In this document: positions 44,727 through 54,714 of the stretch, one piece after another
How the letters are laid out: every line of letters begins with the position of its first letter
Position numbering within the stretch: the first letter of the stretch is position 1
Assembly (NCBI RefSeq): GCF_021458635.1
Contig: NZ_JAIRDQ010000001.1
Span: 186,001-250,000, forward strand
Direction of reading: 5' to 3'
Length of the DNA: 64,000 nt
DNA from: Bradyrhizobium monzae
GTDB lineage: Bacteria > Pseudomonadota > Alphaproteobacteria > Rhizobiales > Xanthobacteraceae
Made by a program: the position numbers and the translations under genes
Notes under the pieces: generated by a model
Databases searched by the model: none
Told to the model about the DNA's origin: nothing
The model's input: the letters and a program-made list of their open reading frames with translations, nothing else

Positions 44727-45563
44727 CTACGATTTCGGCGGCAGCGTCCGGACGAACGCGACAATGGCATCGAGATCCTGCGGCGACATGGTGGCGTAGC
44801 CAGCATAAGCCATCGGCGGCTTGAGCTTGTGACCGTCGCGCGCAATGCCTTGCGTAATCGCACGCTTGATTTCGTCGTCGCTCCACTGCCCGAGGCCAGC
44901 CACCGGATCCGCGGTGATGTTGGGCGAAACAGATACGCCCCACGGTCCCCTGAAGGTCCGGCCGCCCTTGCCGCTCGCACCCGTGAAATCGTGCACAACG
45001 GATGGGCCTTCCGGCGTGTGGCATTCCAGGCAATGGGCGATGGTCAGGAGATAGCGGCCGCGAGCGAGCTTGTCGGAGAGCTCCACCTCATTCGCTTGCT
45101 TGCCGGCATAGGTCGGCATCTCCGGCTGCAGCGCGACCTTGTATTCGGGTGCTGGCGTCTCGTGATGCACAGGCGGCACGGAGCGCAAGTAGGCCGCGAG
45201 CGCATCGAGATCGCGCCCCGTAAGCACCGTGTAGAAGACGGTCGGCATGATCGGCGCAACAGCCGATCCATTCGGCCTGATGCCCCTGACGAGGAAGTGC
45301 TTCAGCTCGGCATCGCTCCAGCTGCCGATGCCGGTGTCCTTGTCCGGCGTGATGTTGGATGCGGTGACCTTGAAGGCGGGTTCGTCAAAGGTCTGCCCGC
45401 CCGAGAGCATACGCGTCATATCCAGGCCTTGTGGCCCGCGCGGCGTATGGCAGTTGTTGCAGACCATCACGCTGTTGACGAGATAAGCGCCGCGCTCGAC
45501 CAGCGTCTCGGCGGCAGCTGGCGACAACAGCAGCGCCAGCGAAATTCCAAACACAATCCTCAT
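44727..45563 (-). CDS. Diheme c-type cytochrome
   Basis: 278 aa from the ATG at 45563, after a G-rich element; the earlier in-frame Met at 45629 lies next to the rplQ terminator. A signal peptide (about 1-18, IVFGISLALLLSPAAA) directs export. There are two heme motifs, CNNCH at 35-39 and CLECH near 177, each followed by a distal Met region (for example SVPPVH and the final YATMSPQDLDAIVAFVRTLP). It is like the diheme cytochrome subunits of periplasmic dehydrogenases, but no dehydrogenase gene is adjacent. It is downstream of rplQ but isolated by a strong terminator. Confidence 0.88.
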   Translation of the reverse strand: MRIVFGISLALLLSPAAAETLVERGAYLVNSVMVCNNCHTPRGPQGLDMTRMLSGGQTFDEPAFKVTASNITPDKDTGIGSWSDAELKHFLVRGIRPNGSAVAPIMPTVFYTVLTGRDLDALAAYLRSVPPVHHETPAPEYKVALQPEMPTYAGKQANEVELSDKLARGRYLLTIAHCLECHTPEGPSVVHDFTGASGKGGRTFRGPWGVSVSPNITADPVAGLGQWSDDEIKRAITQGIARDGHKLKPPMAYAGYATMSPQDLDAIVAFVRTLPPKS

Positions 45564-45631
45564 GAGAGCCCCCCGGCCGGAATCGCGTTTCACCACAACG
45601 ATGCGCGGCATGAGATATCGCCGCCGCATAC

Positions 45632-45660
45632 AAAAAAGCGGCGCCCAGGGGCGCCGCTTT
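45632..45660 (-). terminator. Rho-independent terminator of the ribosomal superoperon
   Basis: On the minus strand AGCGGCGCCC-CT-GGGCGCCGCT is followed directly by TTTTTT. A perfect 10-bp GC-rich stem lies 23 bp after the rplQ stop. Confidence 0.95.
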
Positions 45661-45683
45661 CGAAGATCTCGGTACCGGCCGGC

Positions 45684-46100
45684 TTACGCCGCCTCGGCTT
45701 CCTTCGCCTGCACCGGACCGGAATCCTGGCCCTTGGCATCGACGTCGCGGTCGACGAACTCGATCACGGCCATCGCCGCGTTGTCACCGTAGCGGAACCC
45801 CGCCTTGATGATGCGGGTGTAGCCGCCCTGGCGATCCTTGTAACGGGGCGCCAGCACGTCGAACAGCTTCTTGACCTGGTCCTTGTCGCGCATCTCGGAG
45901 ATCGCCTGGCGGCGCAGCGACAGCCCGCCCTTCTTGCCGAGGGTCACGAGCTTCTCGACGATCGGACGAAGCTCCTTGGCCTTGGGCAGCGTGGTGACGA
46001 TCTGCTCGTGCTTGATCAGCGCGGCGCACATGTTGGCGAACATCGCGCGGCGATGCTCGGCCGTGCGGTTGAGCTTCCGATGAACCTTGCCGTGACGCAT
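45684..46100 (-). CDS. rplQ: 50S ribosomal protein L17
   Basis: 138 aa. [58 protein letters not shown] is canonical L17. The C terminus after the conserved [15 protein letters not shown] carries a short Ala/Glu/Gln-rich extension ([16 protein letters not shown]), as in other alphaproteobacteria. It is the last gene of the ribosomal superoperon, separated from rpoA by 123 bp with a stem-loop, and is followed by a strong terminator. Confidence 0.98.
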   Translation of the reverse strand: MRHGKVHRKLNRTAEHRRAMFANMCAALIKHEQIVTTLPKAKELRPIVEKLVTLGKKGGLSLRRQAISEMRDKDQVKKLFDVLAPRYKDRQGGYTRIIKAGFRYGDNAAMAVIEFVDRDVDAKGQDSGPVQAKEAEAA

Positions 46101-46178
46101 GTGTTTATTCCTTACGTATGAACTGCCGCGACGGTCCGTCGGATCAGTTGCTCAGGTGGGCTTCCTGCGTTCGCCCAT

Positions 46179-46208
46179 AAAAATCGCGGCCGAATTTCTC
46201 CGGCCGCG
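46179..46208 (-). terminator. Stem-loop with T-run between rpoA and rplQ
   Basis: On the minus strand TCGCGGCCG, 7-nt loop, CGGCCGCGA is followed by TTTTTA, 15 bp after the rpoA stop. It looks like a terminator but rplQ lies downstream, so it may attenuate or protect the rpoA mRNA end. Confidence 0.85.
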
Positions 46209-46223
46209 AAGGTGAAATACGGA

Positions 46224-47255
46224 TCAGTAGTGATCCTCGAAGCGCTTGGCGAGCTCGTCGATGTTCTCCGGCGGCCAGCCCGGCACTTCCATGCCGAGGT
46301 GCAGACCCATCTGGGCCAGCACTTCCTTGATCTCGTTCAGCGACTTGCGGCCGAAGTTCGGGGTACGGAGCATTTCCGCTTCCGACTTCTGCACGAGGTC
46401 GCCGATGTAGACGATGTTGTCGTTCTTCAAGCAATTGGCCGAACGCACCGACAGCTCGAGCTCGTCCACCTTCTTGAGGAAAGCCGGGTTGAAGGCGAGG
46501 TCCGGGATGATCTCCTGGGCGACTTCCTTGCGCGGCTCTTCGAAGTTGACGAACACGTTGAGCTGATCCTGCAGGATGCGGGCGGCATAGGCCACCGAGT
46601 CATCCGGCGTCAGCGCGCCGTTGGTCTCGATCGTCATGGTCAGCTTGTCGTAGTCGAGGATCTGGCCCTCGCGGGTATTCTCGACCTTGTAGGAGACCTT
46701 GCGGACCGGCGAGTACAGGCTGTCGACCGGAATCAGGCCGATCGGCGCGTCCTCGGGACGGTTGCGCTCGGCGGGCACGTAGCCCTTGCCGGTCGAGACC
46801 GTGAACTCCATGCGGATCTCGGCACCCTCGTCGAGGGTGCAGATCTGGAGGTCCGGGTTGAGCACGACGACGTCGCCGACGGTCTGGATGTCGCCGGCGG
46901 TGACAGTGCCCGGGCCCTGCTTCTTCACGACCATGCGCTTGGGGCCTTCGCCCTGCATCTTGATCGCGATGTCCTTGATGTTCAGCACGATGTCGGTGAC
47001 GTCCTCACGGACGCCAGCGATCGAGGAGAACTCGTGCAGCACGCCGTCGATGTGCACCGACTGCACCGCCGCGCCCTGGAGCGAGGAGAGCAGGATGCGA
47101 CGCAGCGCGTTGCCGAGCGTCTGGCCGAAACCACGCTCGAGCGGCTCGGCGACGATGGTCGCAAAGCGGGTCGAATCGCTGCCGGGCTGAATCTGGAGCT
47201 TGTTCGGCCGAATCAGTTCTTGCCAATTTTTCTGGATCGTCACTGTTTCACCCAT
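46224..47255 (-). CDS. rpoA: RNA polymerase alpha subunit
   Basis: 343 aa from [21 protein letters not shown] at 47255; the 19 further codons upstream are not conserved. The N-terminal assembly domain has [43 protein letters not shown]. The C-terminal domain (about 260-335) has [49 protein letters not shown], the DNA- and activator-binding alpha-CTD. Stem-loops flank it on both sides (47327-47358 upstream and 46179-46208 downstream). Confidence 0.98.
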   Translation of the reverse strand: MGETVTIQKNWQELIRPNKLQIQPGSDSTRFATIVAEPLERGFGQTLGNALRRILLSSLQGAAVQSVHIDGVLHEFSSIAGVREDVTDIVLNIKDIAIKMQGEGPKRMVVKKQGPGTVTAGDIQTVGDVVVLNPDLQICTLDEGAEIRMEFTVSTGKGYVPAERNRPEDAPIGLIPVDSLYSPVRKVSYKVENTREGQILDYDKLTMTIETNGALTPDDSVAYAARILQDQLNVFVNFEEPRKEVAQEIIPDLAFNPAFLKKVDELELSVRSANCLKNDNIVYIGDLVQKSEAEMLRTPNFGRKSLNEIKEVLAQMGLHLGMEVPGWPPENIDELAKRFEDHY

Positions 47256-47326
47256 ACAGGCCAGTCGATTTGAAAATTCAAACACTGGCGTTGGAGAAAG
47301 GCCGCAGATCAAACCCGCGGCTTCTT

Positions 47327-47358
47327 AAAAAAAGCATCGCGGGCGACGATGCGCCCGC
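47327..47358 (-). terminator. Stem-loop with T-run between rpsK and rpoA
   Basis: On the minus strand GCGGGCG-CATCGT-CGCCCGC is followed by GATGC and then TTTTTTT. It is terminator-like, 9 bp after the rpsK stop and about 70 bp before the rpoA start. Confidence 0.8.
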
Positions 47359-47367
47359 AACTTCGTA

Positions 47368-47757
47368 TCAGACGCGCCGACGCTTGCGCGGACGGCAACC
47401 GTTGTGCGGGATCGTGGTCACGTCGCGGATCGAGGTGACGGTGAAGCCCGCAGCCTGCAGCGCGCGGAGCGCCGACTCACGGCCCGAACCGGGACCGGCG
47501 ACCTCGACTTCCAGCGTGCGCATGCCGTGTTCCTGCGCCTTCTTGGACACGTCTTCGGCGGCGACCTGCGCGGCATACGGGGTCGACTTGCGCGAGCCCT
47601 TGAAGCCCATCGTGCCGGCGGAGGACCAGGCAATCGTGTTGCCCTGCGCGTCGGTGATGGTGATGGTCGTGTTGTTGAACGACGAGTTCACGTGCGCGAC
47701 GCCGGAGGCGATGTTCTTGCGCTCACGACGACGAACGCGGGTGGCTTCCTTGCCCAT
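47368..47757 (-). CDS. rpsK: 30S ribosomal protein S11
   Basis: 129 aa. [111 protein letters not shown] is typical S11. It binds 16S rRNA at the platform, near the Shine-Dalgarno cleft. It is separated from rpsM by 123 bp with a 12-bp-stem hairpin and from rpoA by a second one. Confidence 0.98.
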   Translation of the reverse strand: MGKEATRVRRRERKNIASGVAHVNSSFNNTTITITDAQGNTIAWSSAGTMGFKGSRKSTPYAAQVAAEDVSKKAQEHGMRTLEVEVAGPGSGRESALRALQAAGFTVTSIRDVTTIPHNGCRPRKRRRV

Positions 47758-47820
47758 AGACTACCTTTCCTGGAGATCTCAAACGCCGCCGTAATGCCAG
47801 CGGCTACACCTGATGGAACG

Positions 47821-47862
47821 AAAGGCGTGTGGCGAGCGGGTTGCCCCGTATCGCCACACGCC
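47821..47862 (-). terminator. 12-bp-stem hairpin between rpsM and rpsK
   Basis: On the minus strand GGCGTGTGGCGA, 15-nt loop, TCGCCACACGCC, then TTTCGTT. The T-run is weak, so it is more likely a processing or attenuation element than a full terminator. Confidence 0.7.
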
Positions 47863-47880
47863 GCGATTGGATTAGAAAAC

Positions 47881-48249
47881 TTACTTCTTCTTGCCGGCGA
47901 TGGCCTTGGCCGGGCCCTTGCGCGTACGCGCATTGGTGTGGGTCCGCTGACCACGCACCGGCAGACCGCGACGATGACGCAGGCCGCGATAGCAGCCGAG
48001 GTCCATCAGACGCTTGATGTTGATGCCGACTTCGCGACGCAGATCGCCCTCGACGAGATAGTCGCGGTCGATCACTTCGCGGATCTGGAGCACCTCAGCG
48101 TCGCTGAGCTGATTGACGCGACGATCCTCGGTGATCTTCACCTTTTCGAGGATCTCACCAGCGATCTTCTGGCCGATGCCATGGATGTACTGGAGCGCGA
48201 TCAGCACGCGCTTGTTGGTCGGAATGTTCACGCCGGCAATACGGGCCAC
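47881..48249 (-). CDS. rpsM: 30S ribosomal protein S13
   Basis: 122 aa, starting at GTG (48247-48249) with GGAGAAGG 3-10 nt upstream. [39 protein letters not shown] and [32 protein letters not shown] are canonical S13. It contacts the 50S subunit at the intersubunit bridge. It follows adk after 186 bp, which carry a GTGTTC/GAACAC dyad (48315-48334) and a CCCC.GG hairpin; a local promoter there is possible. Confidence 0.97.
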   Translation of the reverse strand: MARIAGVNIPTNKRVLIALQYIHGIGQKIAGEILEKVKITEDRRVNQLSDAEVLQIREVIDRDYLVEGDLRREVGINIKRLMDLGCYRGLRHRRGLPVRGQRTHTNARTRKGPAKAIAGKKK

Positions 48250-48435
48250 GGCCTTCTCCTGTTGCCGATCCCTCGTCAGGAATCGGTCTTTAAGTGCTTG
48301 TGTTTCTCGGGCAGGTGTTCACAAACGCGAACACGACGCCCACCCCTGGTCTTCCTGGGGCCCGGCATCGTTTGAAACTATCCGACTTGGATGCGGGGCT
48401 TATTAAGGGATTCAGGGGGCTTTCGTCAACCGCCG

Positions 48436-49290
48436 CTAGCGCTTGGCTCGCTTTTTCGTGACCTTTTTTGGACTCTTCTTCGAAGCTTTTTTGACGGCCT
48501 TTTTGGCGGTCTTTTTGACCGCTTTCTTGGCCGTCTTCCTGGTCGCCTTTTTGGCGCCCTTCACGGCCTTTTTAGCGGATTTAGCCGGTTTGGCAGCCTT
48601 TTTGGCGGCTTTCGCCGGTTTTTTGCTCGTTTTCTTCGGTGCCTTGGCCTTTTTGGCCGGCCCCGCCTTGGCCGCGCTGCGGGCATGGCTCTTGGGCTCG
48701 ACCGCGCCCAGCGCCAGCAACTGGCGGTGGATGGCACGGGTGACCTCGTCGATGGCCATCATGCCGTCGATGGTCGAGAGCTTCCGCCGCTCGGAATAGT
48801 AGTGAATCAGCGGTTCGGTCTGGCTGCGGTAGCTGGCGAGTCGCTTGGTCAGGACCTCCGGGGTGTCGTCGACCCGGACCTCCTCCCCGCGCTCCCGCAT
48901 CTGGGCGACGCGGGTCTCGACGCGGTCCAGCAGCGCACTCTCGTTGACGCGGAGCTCGATCACGGCATCAAGCTTAAGATGCTTGTGCCGGAGCAGATCA
49001 TCCAGTGCCTCGGCCTGCGGCACGGTGCGCGGGAAACCATCGAGGATGAAACCGTTCTTCGCGTCCGGCTGGTCGATGCGATCGGAGATGATCCCCACCA
49101 CGACCTCATCGGGCACGAGCCCGCCGCTGGCCATGATCTCCTTGGCCTTCAGTCCGACCGGCGTTCCCGCCGCGACGGCTGCACGCAACATCTCGCCGGT
49201 CGAGAGCTGGACGATGCCATAGCGCTGCACCAGCAGTTGCGCCTGGGTCCCCTTGCCAGATCCCGGCGGCCCCAGAAGAATAATTCTCAT
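48436..49290 (-). CDS. adk: Adenylate kinase with histone-H1-like Lys/Ala-rich C-terminal tail
   Basis: 284 aa from [16 protein letters not shown] at 49290; the 34 upstream codons are not conserved. The kinase core is complete at 1-195: P-loop GPPGSGKGT at 7-15, [17 protein letters not shown] at 80-89, short-type LID ([21 protein letters not shown]) and the final ATP-binding helix. It reversibly makes 2 ADP from ATP and AMP. Residues 199-284 are an extra tail with no acidic residues, built from Lys-Lys-Ala-x-Lys motifs such as [18 protein letters not shown]. The tail resembles bacterial histone-H1-like or AlgP domains. The reading frame is unbroken, so it is not a frameshift artefact. Confidence 0.93.
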   Translation of the reverse strand: MRIILLGPPGSGKGTQAQLLVQRYGIVQLSTGEMLRAAVAAGTPVGLKAKEIMASGGLVPDEVVVGIISDRIDQPDAKNGFILDGFPRTVPQAEALDDLLRHKHLKLDAVIELRVNESALLDRVETRVAQMRERGEEVRVDDTPEVLTKRLASYRSQTEPLIHYYSERRKLSTIDGMMAIDEVTRAIHRQLLALGAVEPKSHARSAAKAGPAKKAKAPKKTSKKPAKAAKKAAKPAKSAKKAVKGAKKATRKTAKKAVKKTAKKAVKKASKKSPKKVTKKRAKR

Positions 49291-49567
49291 CGGCGTACGC
49301 CCCCCGATTGGTGAGCGATACGTCGCACACCTGTGTTTGAAGTTTGACAACAGTGCAAACCATAATCGGCGCCGCACCGCTACCCATATCATAGGGGAGC
49401 AAATGCCCGGACGCCAAGAAGGCCTTTGAAATCAGTGATTGCGCTGCAGTGTGGGCAGCTCTGCCGATGCGACCGAATGACCGGCTGATCGCTTCGGCGG
49501 GCGCCGCGCGTTGCTCGCGCGGCGAATCGGCGGCGCGAGCCGCGCCCCCTCGAGAGGACGCCGCGTC
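49291..49567. other. Intergenic region of 277 bp between secY and adk
   Basis: No gene is recognisable here. The short L36 gene (rpmJ) that follows secY in many bacteria is absent. The region may carry an additional promoter for adk-rpsM-rpsK-rpoA-rplQ. Its right part is very GC-rich (GGCGCGAGCCGCGCC-type dyads near 49530-49550). Confidence 0.5.
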
Positions 49568-50899
49568 TTAGCGGCGGCGGCCCCGGAGCTTCGACTTGCG
49601 GATCAGGCCTTCATACTGATGAGCCAGCAGATAGCCCTGCACCTGCGCCACCGTGTCCATGGTGACGCTGACCACGATCAGCAGCGAGGTGCCGCCGAAG
49701 TAGAACGGCACCGAGGCGTAGGAGATCAGGATTTCCGGGATCAAGCAGACGATCGCCAGATAGATCGCGCCGAGCACCGTGATGCGAGACAGCACGTAGT
49801 CGATATACTCCGCCGTGCGCTCACCCGGACGGATGCCCGGAATGAAGCCGCCATGCTTCTTCAGATTGTCCGCGGTCTCGGTCGGGTTGAACACGATCGC
49901 GGTGTAGAAGAAGGCGAAGAACACGATCAGCGCGAGATAGAGGATCAGGAACAGCGGACGGCCGTGGCCGAGCTGGGTCGTGATCCACTGGAACCATTCA
50001 GGCCCCGAGCCCGCGTTGAAATTCGCAACCGTCGTCGGCAAGAGCAGCAGCGAGGACGCGAAGATCGGAGGAATCACACCGGAGGTGTTGAGCTTGAGCG
50101 GCAGATGCGAGGACTGGCCCTCGAACATCTTGTTGCCGACCTGGCGCTTCGGATACTGGATCAGCAGCCGGCGCTGGGCGCGCTCCACGAACACGATGAA
50201 GGCGATCACGGCGACCGCCATCACGATCACGACCAGGATCAGACCGGTCGACATCGCGCCCTGACGGCCGAGCTCGAGCATGTTGGCGAGTGCCGCCGGC
50301 AGCTCGGCGACGATGCCGGAGAGAATGATCAGCGAGATGCCGTTGCCGATGCCGCGCGAGGTGATCTGCTCGCCCAGCCACATCAGGAACATGGTGCCGC
50401 CGGTCAGCGTGATCGCGGTGGAGAGACGGAAGAACATGCCGGGGTCGCTGACGACATTGCCGGCGCCTTCGAGGCCGACCGCGATGCCGTAGGACTGGAA
50501 CGCGGCCAGGATCACCGTGAGGTAGCGGGTGTACTGGTTCAGCGTCTTGCGGCCCGCCTCACCTTCCTTCTTCAGCGCCTCGAGCTGCGGCGAGACGGTG
50601 GTCAGGAGCTGGATGATGATCGAGGCCGAGATGTACGGCATGATGTTCAGCGCGAAGATCGCCATGCGGTGGATGCCACCGCCGGCGAACATGTTGAACA
50701 TGCCGAGAATGCCGCCGGCTTGCGACTTGAACACCTGCTCCCAGATGTTGGGATCGATGCCGGGCAGCGGGATGTAGGTCCCGAGCCGATAAACGAGCAG
50801 CGCACCCAGGGTGAACCAGATGCGCTTCTTCAGTTCGTCGGCCTTGGCAAACGCGCCGAAATTGAGGTTGGCTGCCAGTTGTTCCGCTGCTGAGGCCAT
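49568..50899 (-). CDS. secY: Protein translocase subunit SecY
   Basis: 443 aa with about ten transmembrane helices. Diagnostic are [24 protein letters not shown] at the N terminus, [47 protein letters not shown], and the cytoplasmic-loop part [39 protein letters not shown]. It forms the SecYEG channel for export and membrane insertion. It is downstream of rplO by 150 bp. Confidence 0.98.
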   Translation of the reverse strand: MASAAEQLAANLNFGAFAKADELKKRIWFTLGALLVYRLGTYIPLPGIDPNIWEQVFKSQAGGILGMFNMFAGGGIHRMAIFALNIMPYISASIIIQLLTTVSPQLEALKKEGEAGRKTLNQYTRYLTVILAAFQSYGIAVGLEGAGNVVSDPGMFFRLSTAITLTGGTMFLMWLGEQITSRGIGNGISLIILSGIVAELPAALANMLELGRQGAMSTGLILVVIVMAVAVIAFIVFVERAQRRLLIQYPKRQVGNKMFEGQSSHLPLKLNTSGVIPPIFASSLLLLPTTVANFNAGSGPEWFQWITTQLGHGRPLFLILYLALIVFFAFFYTAIVFNPTETADNLKKHGGFIPGIRPGERTAEYIDYVLSRITVLGAIYLAIVCLIPEILISYASVPFYFGGTSLLIVVSVTMDTVAQVQGYLLAHQYEGLIRKSKLRGRRR

Positions 50900-51049
50900 A
50901 TTGGACTTTCTCCCGCCGCCTTTTGCGCCGTCATACCCGCGGCCGGGCTAATTTAGCGGACGCCGGACATTATCTGGGGCTTCGGCTTCGATAAGTCCAT
51001 CGTCCCGCATGCGTAAAGGCCCGCGAGGCGCGGGCCAATGACGCAGTTG

Positions 51050-51535
51050 TTACGCCGCCTCGCCTTCTTCCTTGGCAGGGGCGAGGATCTTCACCGAACC
51101 GCCGGCCTTCTCGACCGCTTCGATCGCGGTCTTCGTGGCGCCGTGCACCTCGATGGTCAGCTTGGCCTTGAGCTCGCCGCGGCCGAGCAGCCGCAGACCG
51201 GCCTTGGCGCGGCGCAGCACGCCGGCCTTCACCAGAGCCTCGACGTTCACGACGCTACCGGCCTCGAGCTTCTTGGCATCGACCGCGTCCTGGAGCCGGT
51301 CGAGATTGATCTCGGCGTACTCGACGCGGAAGATGTTGTTGAAGCCGCGCTTGGGCAGACGGCGATGCATCGGCATCTGGCCGCCTTCGAAACCCTTGAT
51401 GCGCACGCCCGAACGCGCGGTCTGGCCCTTGCCGCCGCGGCCGGACTGCTTGCCCTTGCCCGAACCAATGCCACGGCCGACGCGCATACGCTTCTTGCGC
51501 GAGCCGGCGTTGTCGGCGATATCGCTGAGCTTCAT
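51050..51535 (-). CDS. rplO: 50S ribosomal protein L15
   Basis: 161 aa. [65 protein letters not shown] is canonical, with the usual C-terminal domain ([51 protein letters not shown]). The end is a Glu/Ala tail. It follows rpmD after 75 bp, a gap filled by a palindromic repeat at 51556-51606, unusual in this compact cluster. Confidence 0.98.
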   Translation of the reverse strand: MKLSDIADNAGSRKKRMRVGRGIGSGKGKQSGRGGKGQTARSGVRIKGFEGGQMPMHRRLPKRGFNNIFRVEYAEINLDRLQDAVDAKKLEAGSVVNVEALVKAGVLRRAKAGLRLLGRGELKAKLTIEVHGATKTAIEAVEKAGGSVKILAPAKEEGEAA

Positions 51536-51555
51536 CGCCCTGCTCCTTGTGTTTT

Positions 51556-51606
51556 GCGCATGATCTGGTCCGAAAACCGGAATCCACTTTTCGGGATCAT
51601 GCGCGC
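51556..51606. repeat. CATG-type palindromic repeat inside the spc operon
   Basis: Minus strand: GCGCGCATGATCCCGAAAAG, then ...CCGGTTTTCGGACCAGATCATGCGC. The ends GCGCATGATC / GATCATGCGC are exactly complementary. It lies between rpmD and rplO, 4 bp after the rpmD stop, in the same orientation as the copies at 17544 and 43733. Confidence 0.85.
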
Positions 51607-51610
51607 AATT

Positions 51611-51805
51611 TTACTTCTCGTCGACAATGCGAACGAGATGGTGAACCTTTTCGATCATGCCGCGGACGGCCGGGGTGTCCGGCAGTTCGCTGGTGCGGCC
51701 GATCTTGTTGAGCTTGAGCCCGATCAGCGTCGAACGCTGCGAGTGATGGCGGCGGATCGCGCTGCCGGTCTGCTCAAGCTTGATCGTCTTTGCGGCCTTG
51801 GCCAT
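51611..51805 (-). CDS. rpmD: 50S ribosomal protein L30
   Basis: 64 aa: [64 protein letters not shown]. It has the bacterial L30 length and fold, with the conserved [14 protein letters not shown] and RG.I.KV.HLV. It is part of the large-subunit rim. It starts 25 bp after rpsE. Confidence 0.97.
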   Translation of the reverse strand: MAKAAKTIKLEQTGSAIRRHHSQRSTLIGLKLNKIGRTSELPDTPAVRGMIEKVHHLVRIVDEK

Positions 51806-51830
51806 CGTGGTCTACTCCGAAAAGCGTTCG

Positions 51831-52424
51831 TTAGTCCGCAGCCGCCTCGGCATCGCCGCCGACGCGACGACCCTGAAGGGTGGACACCTTGATGTTGCGG
51901 CGCGCCGCGACCGAACGCGGGCTGTCCTGGTGCTTCAGCGCATCGAAGGTCGCGCGAACCATGTTGTACGGGTTCGACGAGCCGATCGACTTCGCCACCA
52001 CGTCCTGGACGCCGAGCGTCTCGAACACGGCACGCATCGGACCGCCGGCGATGATGCCGGTACCGGCCGGAGCAGCACGCAGGTAAACACGGCCCGCGCC
52101 GTGACGGCCCGCGATGTCGTGATGCAGCGTACGGCCCTCGCGCAGCGAGACGCGGGTCAGATTGCGCTTGGCGGACTCGGTGGCCTTGCGGATCGCCTCC
52201 GGCACTTCGCGCGCCTTGCCGTGACCGAAGCCGGCGCGACCCTTCTGATCGCCGATCACGACCAGCGCAGCGAAACCGAAGCGCTTACCGCCCTTGACGA
52301 CCTTGGCCACGCGATTGATGTGGACGAGCTTGTCGACGAACTCGCTGTCGCGCTCCTCGCGCTCCTTGCGGTCACGCCCGCCGCCGCGTTGATCGCGTCC
52401 ACCACGTTGTTCGCGTTCTGCCAT
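51831..52424 (-). CDS. rpsE: 30S ribosomal protein S5
   Basis: 197 aa. An Arg/Gly/Glu-rich start (about 1-27, [20 protein letters not shown]) typical of alphaproteobacteria precedes the dsRNA-binding domain ([31 protein letters not shown]). The second domain follows: [55 protein letters not shown]5 affects translational accuracy. It lies between rplR (44 bp) and rpmD. Confidence 0.98.
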   Translation of the reverse strand: MAEREQRGGRDQRGGGRDRKEREERDSEFVDKLVHINRVAKVVKGGKRFGFAALVVIGDQKGRAGFGHGKAREVPEAIRKATESAKRNLTRVSLREGRTLHHDIAGRHGAGRVYLRAAPAGTGIIAGGPMRAVFETLGVQDVVAKSIGSSNPYNMVRATFDALKHQDSPRSVAARRNIKVSTLQGRRVGGDAEAAAD

Positions 52425-52468
52425 TTTTCCAATCCTTCAGAGGCTTGCGCCTCAATCCTCAAATTCTG

Positions 52469-52831
52469 TTAGAAGCTCAGCCCGCTCTCACGCGCAGCGT
52501 CGGCCAGTGCCTTGACGCGCCCGTGGTAGAGGTAGCTGCCGCGATCGAACACGACTTCCTTGACACCCTTTTCGGCGGCGCGCTCGGCCAGCAGCTTGCC
52601 GACCGCCTTCGCAGCATCGATGTCGGCACCGGTCTTGCCGCCGTCGCGCATCGACTTCTCGAGCGACGAGGCAGAGGCCAGCGTCTCGCCCTTCAGGTCG
52701 TCGATGACCTGGGCGTAGATGTGCTTGGACGACCGGAACACCGACAGACGCGGACGACCGCCACCGGAGCGGCGCAGCTTCAGCCGCACACTCCGCTTGC
52801 GCCGGGCATTGGTAACCTTGGCTTTGGACAT
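52469..52831 (-). CDS. rplR: 50S ribosomal protein L18
   Basis: 120 aa. [49 protein letters not shown] and the C-terminal [26 protein letters not shown] are canonical. L18 carries 5S rRNA into the large subunit. It is 11 bp downstream of rplF. Confidence 0.98.
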   Translation of the reverse strand: MSKAKVTNARRKRSVRLKLRRSGGGRPRLSVFRSSKHIYAQVIDDLKGETLASASSLEKSMRDGGKTGADIDAAKAVGKLLAERAAEKGVKEVVFDRGSYLYHGRVKALADAARESGLSF

Positions 52832-52842
52832 GACCGGCTCCG

Positions 52843-53376
52843 TTACTTCTTCTTGCCTTCCTTGCGGAAGATGAATTCGCCAACATACTTCACGCCCTTG
52901 CCCTTGTAGGGCTCCGGCGGACGATAGGAGCGAATCTCGGCGGCGACCTGGCCGACACGCTGGATGTCGCTGCCCGTCACCGTGATCTCGGTCGGCTTCG
53001 GCACGGTGATCGTGATCCCTTCCGGGATCGTGTAGACCACGTCGTGGCTGTAACCGAGCGCGAGCTGCAGGTTCTTGCCCTGCATCGCGGCGCGGTAACC
53101 GACGCCGGTGATTTCGAGCTTCTTCTCGAAGCCCTTGGTGACGCCTTCGACCAGATTCGCGACCTGGGCGCGAGCGGTGCCGTACAAGGCACGCGCGCGA
53201 TTGGTCTCGACCCGCGGGTTCACCTTGACCTGGCCGTTCTCGAGCTTCACCTCGACGTCGTCATGGACGACGAACTGAAGCTGGCCCTTCGGCCCCTTCA
53301 TCTTGACGGTCTGCCCGTCGACGGTCGCGGTCACACCCGACGGCACCGCAACAGGCCTTTTGCCAACACGTGACAT
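52843..53376 (-). CDS. rplF: 50S ribosomal protein L6
   Basis: 177 aa. [52 protein letters not shown] at the start, [30 protein letters not shown] in the middle and the ending [26 protein letters not shown]. It has two structurally similar domains, binds 23S rRNA near the factor-binding site and is 16 bp after rpsH. Confidence 0.98.
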   Translation of the reverse strand: MSRVGKRPVAVPSGVTATVDGQTVKMKGPKGQLQFVVHDDVEVKLENGQVKVNPRVETNRARALYGTARAQVANLVEGVTKGFEKKLEITGVGYRAAMQGKNLQLALGYSHDVVYTIPEGITITVPKPTEITVTGSDIQRVGQVAAEIRSYRPPEPYKGKGVKYVGEFIFRKEGKKK

Positions 53377-53392
53377 GGATCAAAAATCCTTC

Positions 53393-53791
53393 TCAGAACA
53401 CCGTGAAGAGGACTTCACCGCCCACGTTCGCTTCACGCGCACTGTGGTCGGCCATGATCCCCTTCGGCGTCGACAACACCGAAATACCGAGTCCGTTATT
53501 GACCCGCGGCAGAGCTTTCACCGAGGCGTAGACACGACGCCCGGGCTTGGAGACTCGTTCGATCTCGCGGATGACGGGCTCGCCGTCGAAATACTTCAGC
53601 TCGATCTCGATCTCGCTGCGTCCCGAGGCGTGCTCGACCGTGGCGAAGCCGCGGATGTAGCCCTCGCTCTTCAGCACTTCGAGCACGTTCTCGCGCATCT
53701 TCGAACCAGGCGTGGAGACCTTGCTCTTGGAGCGCATCTGCGCGTTGCGGATGCGGGTGATCAGATCGCTGATTGGATCGTGCGTAGACAT
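53393..53791 (-). CDS. rpsH: 30S ribosomal protein S8
   Basis: 132 aa: [45 protein letters not shown] at the start and [33 protein letters not shown] at the end. In E. coli S8 represses the spc operon by binding mRNA at rplE; whether the same happens here is unknown. It starts 13 bp after rpsN. Confidence 0.98.
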   Translation of the reverse strand: MSTHDPISDLITRIRNAQMRSKSKVSTPGSKMRENVLEVLKSEGYIRGFATVEHASGRSEIEIELKYFDGEPVIREIERVSKPGRRVYASVKALPRVNNGLGISVLSTPKGIMADHSAREANVGGEVLFTVF

Positions 53792-53804
53792 TTAACGACC
53801 CTCC

Positions 53805-54110
53805 TTACCAGCTCGACTTCACGAGGCCCGGGACCATGCCCTTGGAGCCAAGGTCGCGCAGCGCGATACGGGACAGCTTGTTCTTGCGATAGTTCGAGCG
53901 CGGGCGGCCCGACAGCTCGCAACGCAGACGGATGCGGGTGGCCGACGAATTGCGCGGCATTTCCGCCAGCTTCAGGGTCGCGGCGAACCGCTCTTCCATC
54001 GGCAGCGTCTTGTCGGCGATGATCGCCTTCAACCGCTCGCGCTTCGGGGCGGCGTTCTTCACCATCCGCTTGCGCCGGTTGTTCTTCTCGACTGAACTCT
54101 TCTTTGCCAT
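53805..54110 (-). CDS. rpsN: 30S ribosomal protein S14 (zinc-independent form)
   Basis: 101 aa. [101 protein letters not shown] is the long form without the CxxC-CxxC zinc ribbon, as usual in Proteobacteria. It lies 46 bp after rplE. Confidence 0.97.
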   Translation of the reverse strand: MAKKSSVEKNNRRKRMVKNAAPKRERLKAIIADKTLPMEERFAATLKLAEMPRNSSATRIRLRCELSGRPRSNYRKNKLSRIALRDLGSKGMVPGLVKSSW

Positions 54111-54156
54111 GCTTGGCTCCTGGGTATCCGCGTTTGAGAGGCTTTAGGTCAGCGTC

Positions 54157-54714
54157 TCACTGCCGGAACGGGAAATTGAAAGCGGTCAACAAGGCCCTCG
54201 CCTCTTCGTCGGTCTTGGCCGTGGTGCAGACGGTGATGTCCATACCGCGGGCTTCCGTGACCTTGTCGAAGTCGATCTCGGGGAAAATGATGTGCTCCTT
54301 GATGCCGAGCGAGTAATTGCCGCGACCGTCAAAGCTCTTCGGGTTCAGGCCGCGGAAGTCACGGACGCGCGGCAGCGCGACCGTCACCAGGCGATCGATG
54401 AACTCGTACATGCGGGCCTTGCGCAGCGTGACCTTGCAGCCGATCGGCTGATTTTCACGCAGCTTGAAGGTCGCGATCGCGATACGCGAATAGGTCACGA
54501 TCGCCTTCTGGCCGGCGATCTGGGTCAGTTCGGCAGCGGCGGTCTCGGCCTTCTTGCGGTCATTGACGGAATCGCCAACGCCCATGTTCAGCACGATCTT
54601 GTCCAGGCGCGGAACCTGCATCACGTTCTCATAACCGAACTTCTCGGTCATGGCCGTGCGGATCTTCGCGTCGTATTCCGCGCGCAGGCGCGGGGTGTAA
54701 GCGGCCTCAGCCAT
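54157..54714 (-). CDS. rplE: 50S ribosomal protein L5
   Basis: 185 aa from [15 protein letters not shown] at 54714; the longer frame to 54909 overlaps rpl[66 protein letters not shown] is canonical. Its start lies 8 bp inside the end of rplX, so translation is coupled. L5 binds 5S rRNA and contacts the P-site tRNA. Confidence 0.98.
   Translation of the reverse strand: MAEAAYTPRLRAEYDAKIRTAMTEKFGYENVMQVPRLDKIVLNMGVGDSVNDRKKAETAAAELTQIAGQKAIVTYSRIAIATFKLRENQPIGCKVTLRKARMYEFIDRLVTVALPRVRDFRGLNPKSFDGRGNYSLGIKEHIIFPEIDFDKVTEARGMDITVCTTAKTDEEARALLTAFNFPFRQ

Noticed and set aside
48436..48696. The Lys-rich tail of Adk as a frameshift artefact
   Set aside because: The frame is continuous with the kinase core, has no stop or shift, and follows typical H1-like composition rather than random out-of-frame translation.
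49291..49567. rpmJ (L36) between secY and adk
   Set aside because: No 37-41-codon frame with the L36 Cys/His pattern is visible; its absence here is normal in alphaproteobacteria.
49511..50893. A 460-aa plus-strand open frame
   Set aside because: Antisense to secY; shadow composition.
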